Assembly: GCF_020382885.2 (NCBI RefSeq) | Contig: NC_058499.1 | Location: forward strand, 20,011,872 to 20,075,871 | DNA: 64,000 bases | DNA from: Scatophagus argus | Taxonomy: Eukaryota > Chordata > Actinopteri > Scatophagidae | Direction of reading: 5' to 3' | Shown: in pieces, positions 61,779 through 64,000 of the stretch | Position numbering within the stretch: position 1 is the first letter of the stretch | Layout: the number at the start of each line of letters is the position of its first letter | Notes under the pieces: generated by a model | Told to the model about the DNA's origin: nothing | The model's database searches: none | Seen by the model: only the letters and a program-made list of their open reading frames with translations | Made by a program: the position numbers and the translations under genes

Positions 61779-64000
61779 CTGAAAGAAAAAATGTATCTTG
61801 TGTTACAGCCAGCTGTTGTCAGTACAGAAACTGACATCTGCATTAACTCTAATCATTGCCTTTTATGATCACATCTGGAAAAATAGGCAACTTGCTTGTC
61901 CACTGCCAAACCATATGTTAACTTTATACTGTGATGCATTACCAGTCCTTTTGGTGAGCTAGAAATGCTGCTGTTTGTTCAAACCCATAAGCATGCAAGC
62001 ACCGATCCAGTCAGGGGGACATTCACAGGGTTATGTTGCACAGACACAATGTTTGGAGCGACGGACTAGGACAATAACAGACAGCATTAACCTTAGATAA
62101 ATCCTTGAAACGCCACAGAGGGCAACACACACGGACCAGTCTTTGTTTACTGAGACAAAGTGCCTCCTGGCCTGAGTCTGGCCCAGTCAGCCAACCAGAC
62201 AACAACCATTTGAATGAGGTCTCACCGACTGACTGAGACAGAATTTTAAAATCAAAACAACAGAAAGTTATAGGAATTAAGAATTGATTTGATAGTTGCG
62301 GTCTCATTTAACATTAGTCACATAAGGGATCACATTCTGCAGCTAATAAAAACAATCTCAATCTTACAGTATGATGAAAGTGGTCCTTGATAACGTTCTT
62401 ATAATTGCTGTCTTATTTATAATTATATGTTTATTTTGCTCTTCAGCATTATACAGTCACCAGAGCATTTGCATTCTCCCTTTGAACTCTGACTTGATGC
62501 AAAATAAATAAATAAATAAATAAGTAAATACATTCCATCTTTTGACTGAATCACAGAAAGTAACAGTTTTCAGTAATGACAACATTTTCAACTGTATTTA
62601 GCTACAAGTGTTTGTTCGCTGTGGGAAACATGTCACATTTTTAATCTTGTTCAAAGTTTAGCCACATAATTTATTTCACCCATGAATTAAGATTTTTTTT
62701 TTGTGGTACCAAGCCATGGAAGCTGATCTGTCTATGTGTGTGGACTAAAGGCCAACTAATTTGGCTGTATTTATTATTTTGAGTTTGATGTTCAGTGATC
62801 CACAAGTATTTATTCATTTATTTATATATTTAGTTAGTTATTACTTAGATGGTTTGTTAAACAGTTAGCCAGTTTCATATAAAGGCAAAGATTCATAACT
62901 TCTGACAATGTCCAGTTTTGGTGGAGGGCAGTATCGCCCATTAATCAGCTTTTTACCTGGCCCAAACAATCATTATATAAGCCTTTATCAGTCAACCTAT
63001 AGTCTAGACTGTTGTTTATTTCAGCCTGCATTCAGACTGATCTCTCAGCTTGCACTCTGAACAGTGTGGGTCAGAAGTTCAGCAGTGGAGCAAGAGAATC
63101 ACTTAGGAGATTGGAGTATATGGATCCTATTACTCCTGGAAATCAAAGCTGCCGAGCCCACTTTACAAACACTCCAGGAGCTAATGAGGACCGAAATTCA
63201 AACCCTGCGAGATACGGGGCTGAGCCAGAATGCTACTGAATCTGCGCACAGGGCAACTGCTGCAGTATGGGAAAATGTTTTTTTTTTCTCTAGCACAAGC
63301 TTCACAAATTACTCTGTACTGCAACCCCTCCCAGCAGGAAAGATGATCAGAGAAAGAATAGTAGTTGCTGTCAAAAAATTAAGTCAAAAATCTCCTAGAG
63401 GCCAAGCAGATAACCTTCACGCATAGCAACACCAGCAGGCCAAATGATGTGCTTTAATAACATGTGCAGTGCTTCAGATTAAATGAACCCAGCTCAGACA
63501 GACCTCAGAATTGTGTGCTTTGGTTGTCTACCTGACTTGAATGAACATGTTCTTTGTGTGCCGATTCCTTGACATTAATTCTTTGTGAGTGTGACATTCC
63601 TCGTGGTCCAGCAAGCACAGGGAGCAGAGACAGAGAAAGTAAAAAGCAAACAAAGTAGGGTGGGAGATAAAGGTGGAGAAAGAGGGAGAGGGAAAGCATG
63701 TGCATGGATGAAAATGACAAATGGCTGACAGGGAAAGGTTGAGAGGGATTAAAAGATGAGAAAACAGGTGGACAGTAGTAGGAAGGGATTGAGAAAATGA
63801 GAGGGGAAGCTGAAAAGTGCACAGTTATGTAAAGAGAGGTAATTGAAAAGAACAGAGAAAGGATAGGAAGTCTGGTTCAACAGTAAACAGAGACTTAAAA
63901 GTCAGACATTGCCCACTATGTTCACAAATCTGCAACTACTCAGCATGGGCAAAATGGTCTGCCTGACATCTGTTTACTTCAGCTTCATTCCTCCCCTTTA
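61779..64000 (-). other. slc45a3: slc45a3 intron, continuing past the window
   Basis: 2.2 kb upstream of the penultimate exon. No further SLC45 exon is recognisable on the minus strand, so this is intron to the window end. Contains an (AAAT)n tract at 62501-62530 and a purine-rich stretch near 63640-63870. Confidence 0.7.
62501..62530 (+). repeat. (AAAT)n microsatellite
   Basis: Tetranucleotide AAAT tract with one interruption (aagt). Confidence 0.88.

Noticed and set aside
63012-63426. Overlapping plus-strand frames near the right edge
   Set aside because: Some heptad-like Leu/Glu spacing suggested a coiled coil, but there is no start context, splice site or recognisable family.
1-64000. 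CRISPR arrays, bacterial operons, tRNA or rRNA genes, intact transposase or viral genes
   Set aside because: Only microsatellites and degenerate SINE-like pieces were seen. The one box-B-like word (near 57511) belongs to a SINE relic and not to a folded tRNA.

Overview
The window is vertebrate nuclear DNA and almost certainly from a teleost fish. It has multi-exon genes with GT-AG introns of 80 bp to 7 kb, many (CA)n and (CT)n microsatellites, relics of teleost-type SINEs, and a gene order that matches human 12p13 (CCND2 > TIGAR > < FGF23 < FGF6) in compressed form. A percomorph fish is my best guess, by inference only. I see no bacterial, viral or CRISPR content.

Layout. About 1-13.1 kb: gene-free DNA upstream of ccnd2 with one degenerate repeat. 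13.1-16.86 kb: CpG-richer promoter-proximal region of ccnd2, with a palindromic CRE at 13.87 kb and a CCAAT/octamer/TATA cluster at 15.15-15.25 kb. 16.86-34.76 kb: ccnd2 (cyclin D2), + strand, five coding exons, 297 aa, then a probable 3.5-4.1 kb 3'UTR. 40.02-44.18 kb: tigar, + strand, six coding exons including two of 38 nt, 258 aa. 46.36-47.63 kb: fgf23, - strand, three exons, 246 aa, convergent with tigar. 53.30-56.70 kb: fgf6, - strand, three exons, 208 aa, with a possible long 3'UTR. 58.15-61.78 kb: the last two coding exons and the probable 3'UTR of an SLC45-family transporter that best matches slc45a3, - strand; its 5' part lies past the right edge.

Roles. The genes do not form an operon. 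Cyclin D2 drives G1 with CDK4/6. TIGAR is a histidine-phosphatase-fold enzyme that lowers glycolytic flux. Fgf23 is an endocrine phosphate regulator with a furin-type processing site. Fgf6 is a paracrine, muscle-associated FGF. The slc45a3-like gene encodes a 12-TM MFS transporter. Their adjacency reflects ancient vertebrate synteny.

Most notable sequence observations: two separated DPL motifs in the Fgf23 tail downstream of an RQRR|S site; an Asp at the TIGAR position equivalent to human catalytic Glu102; an 8-Gln tract in the cyclin D2 C-terminus; several exact matches to the CTCF core motif between and within genes; and slc45a3, not C12orf4/RAD51AP1, as the neighbour beyond fgf6. I found no novel biological system.
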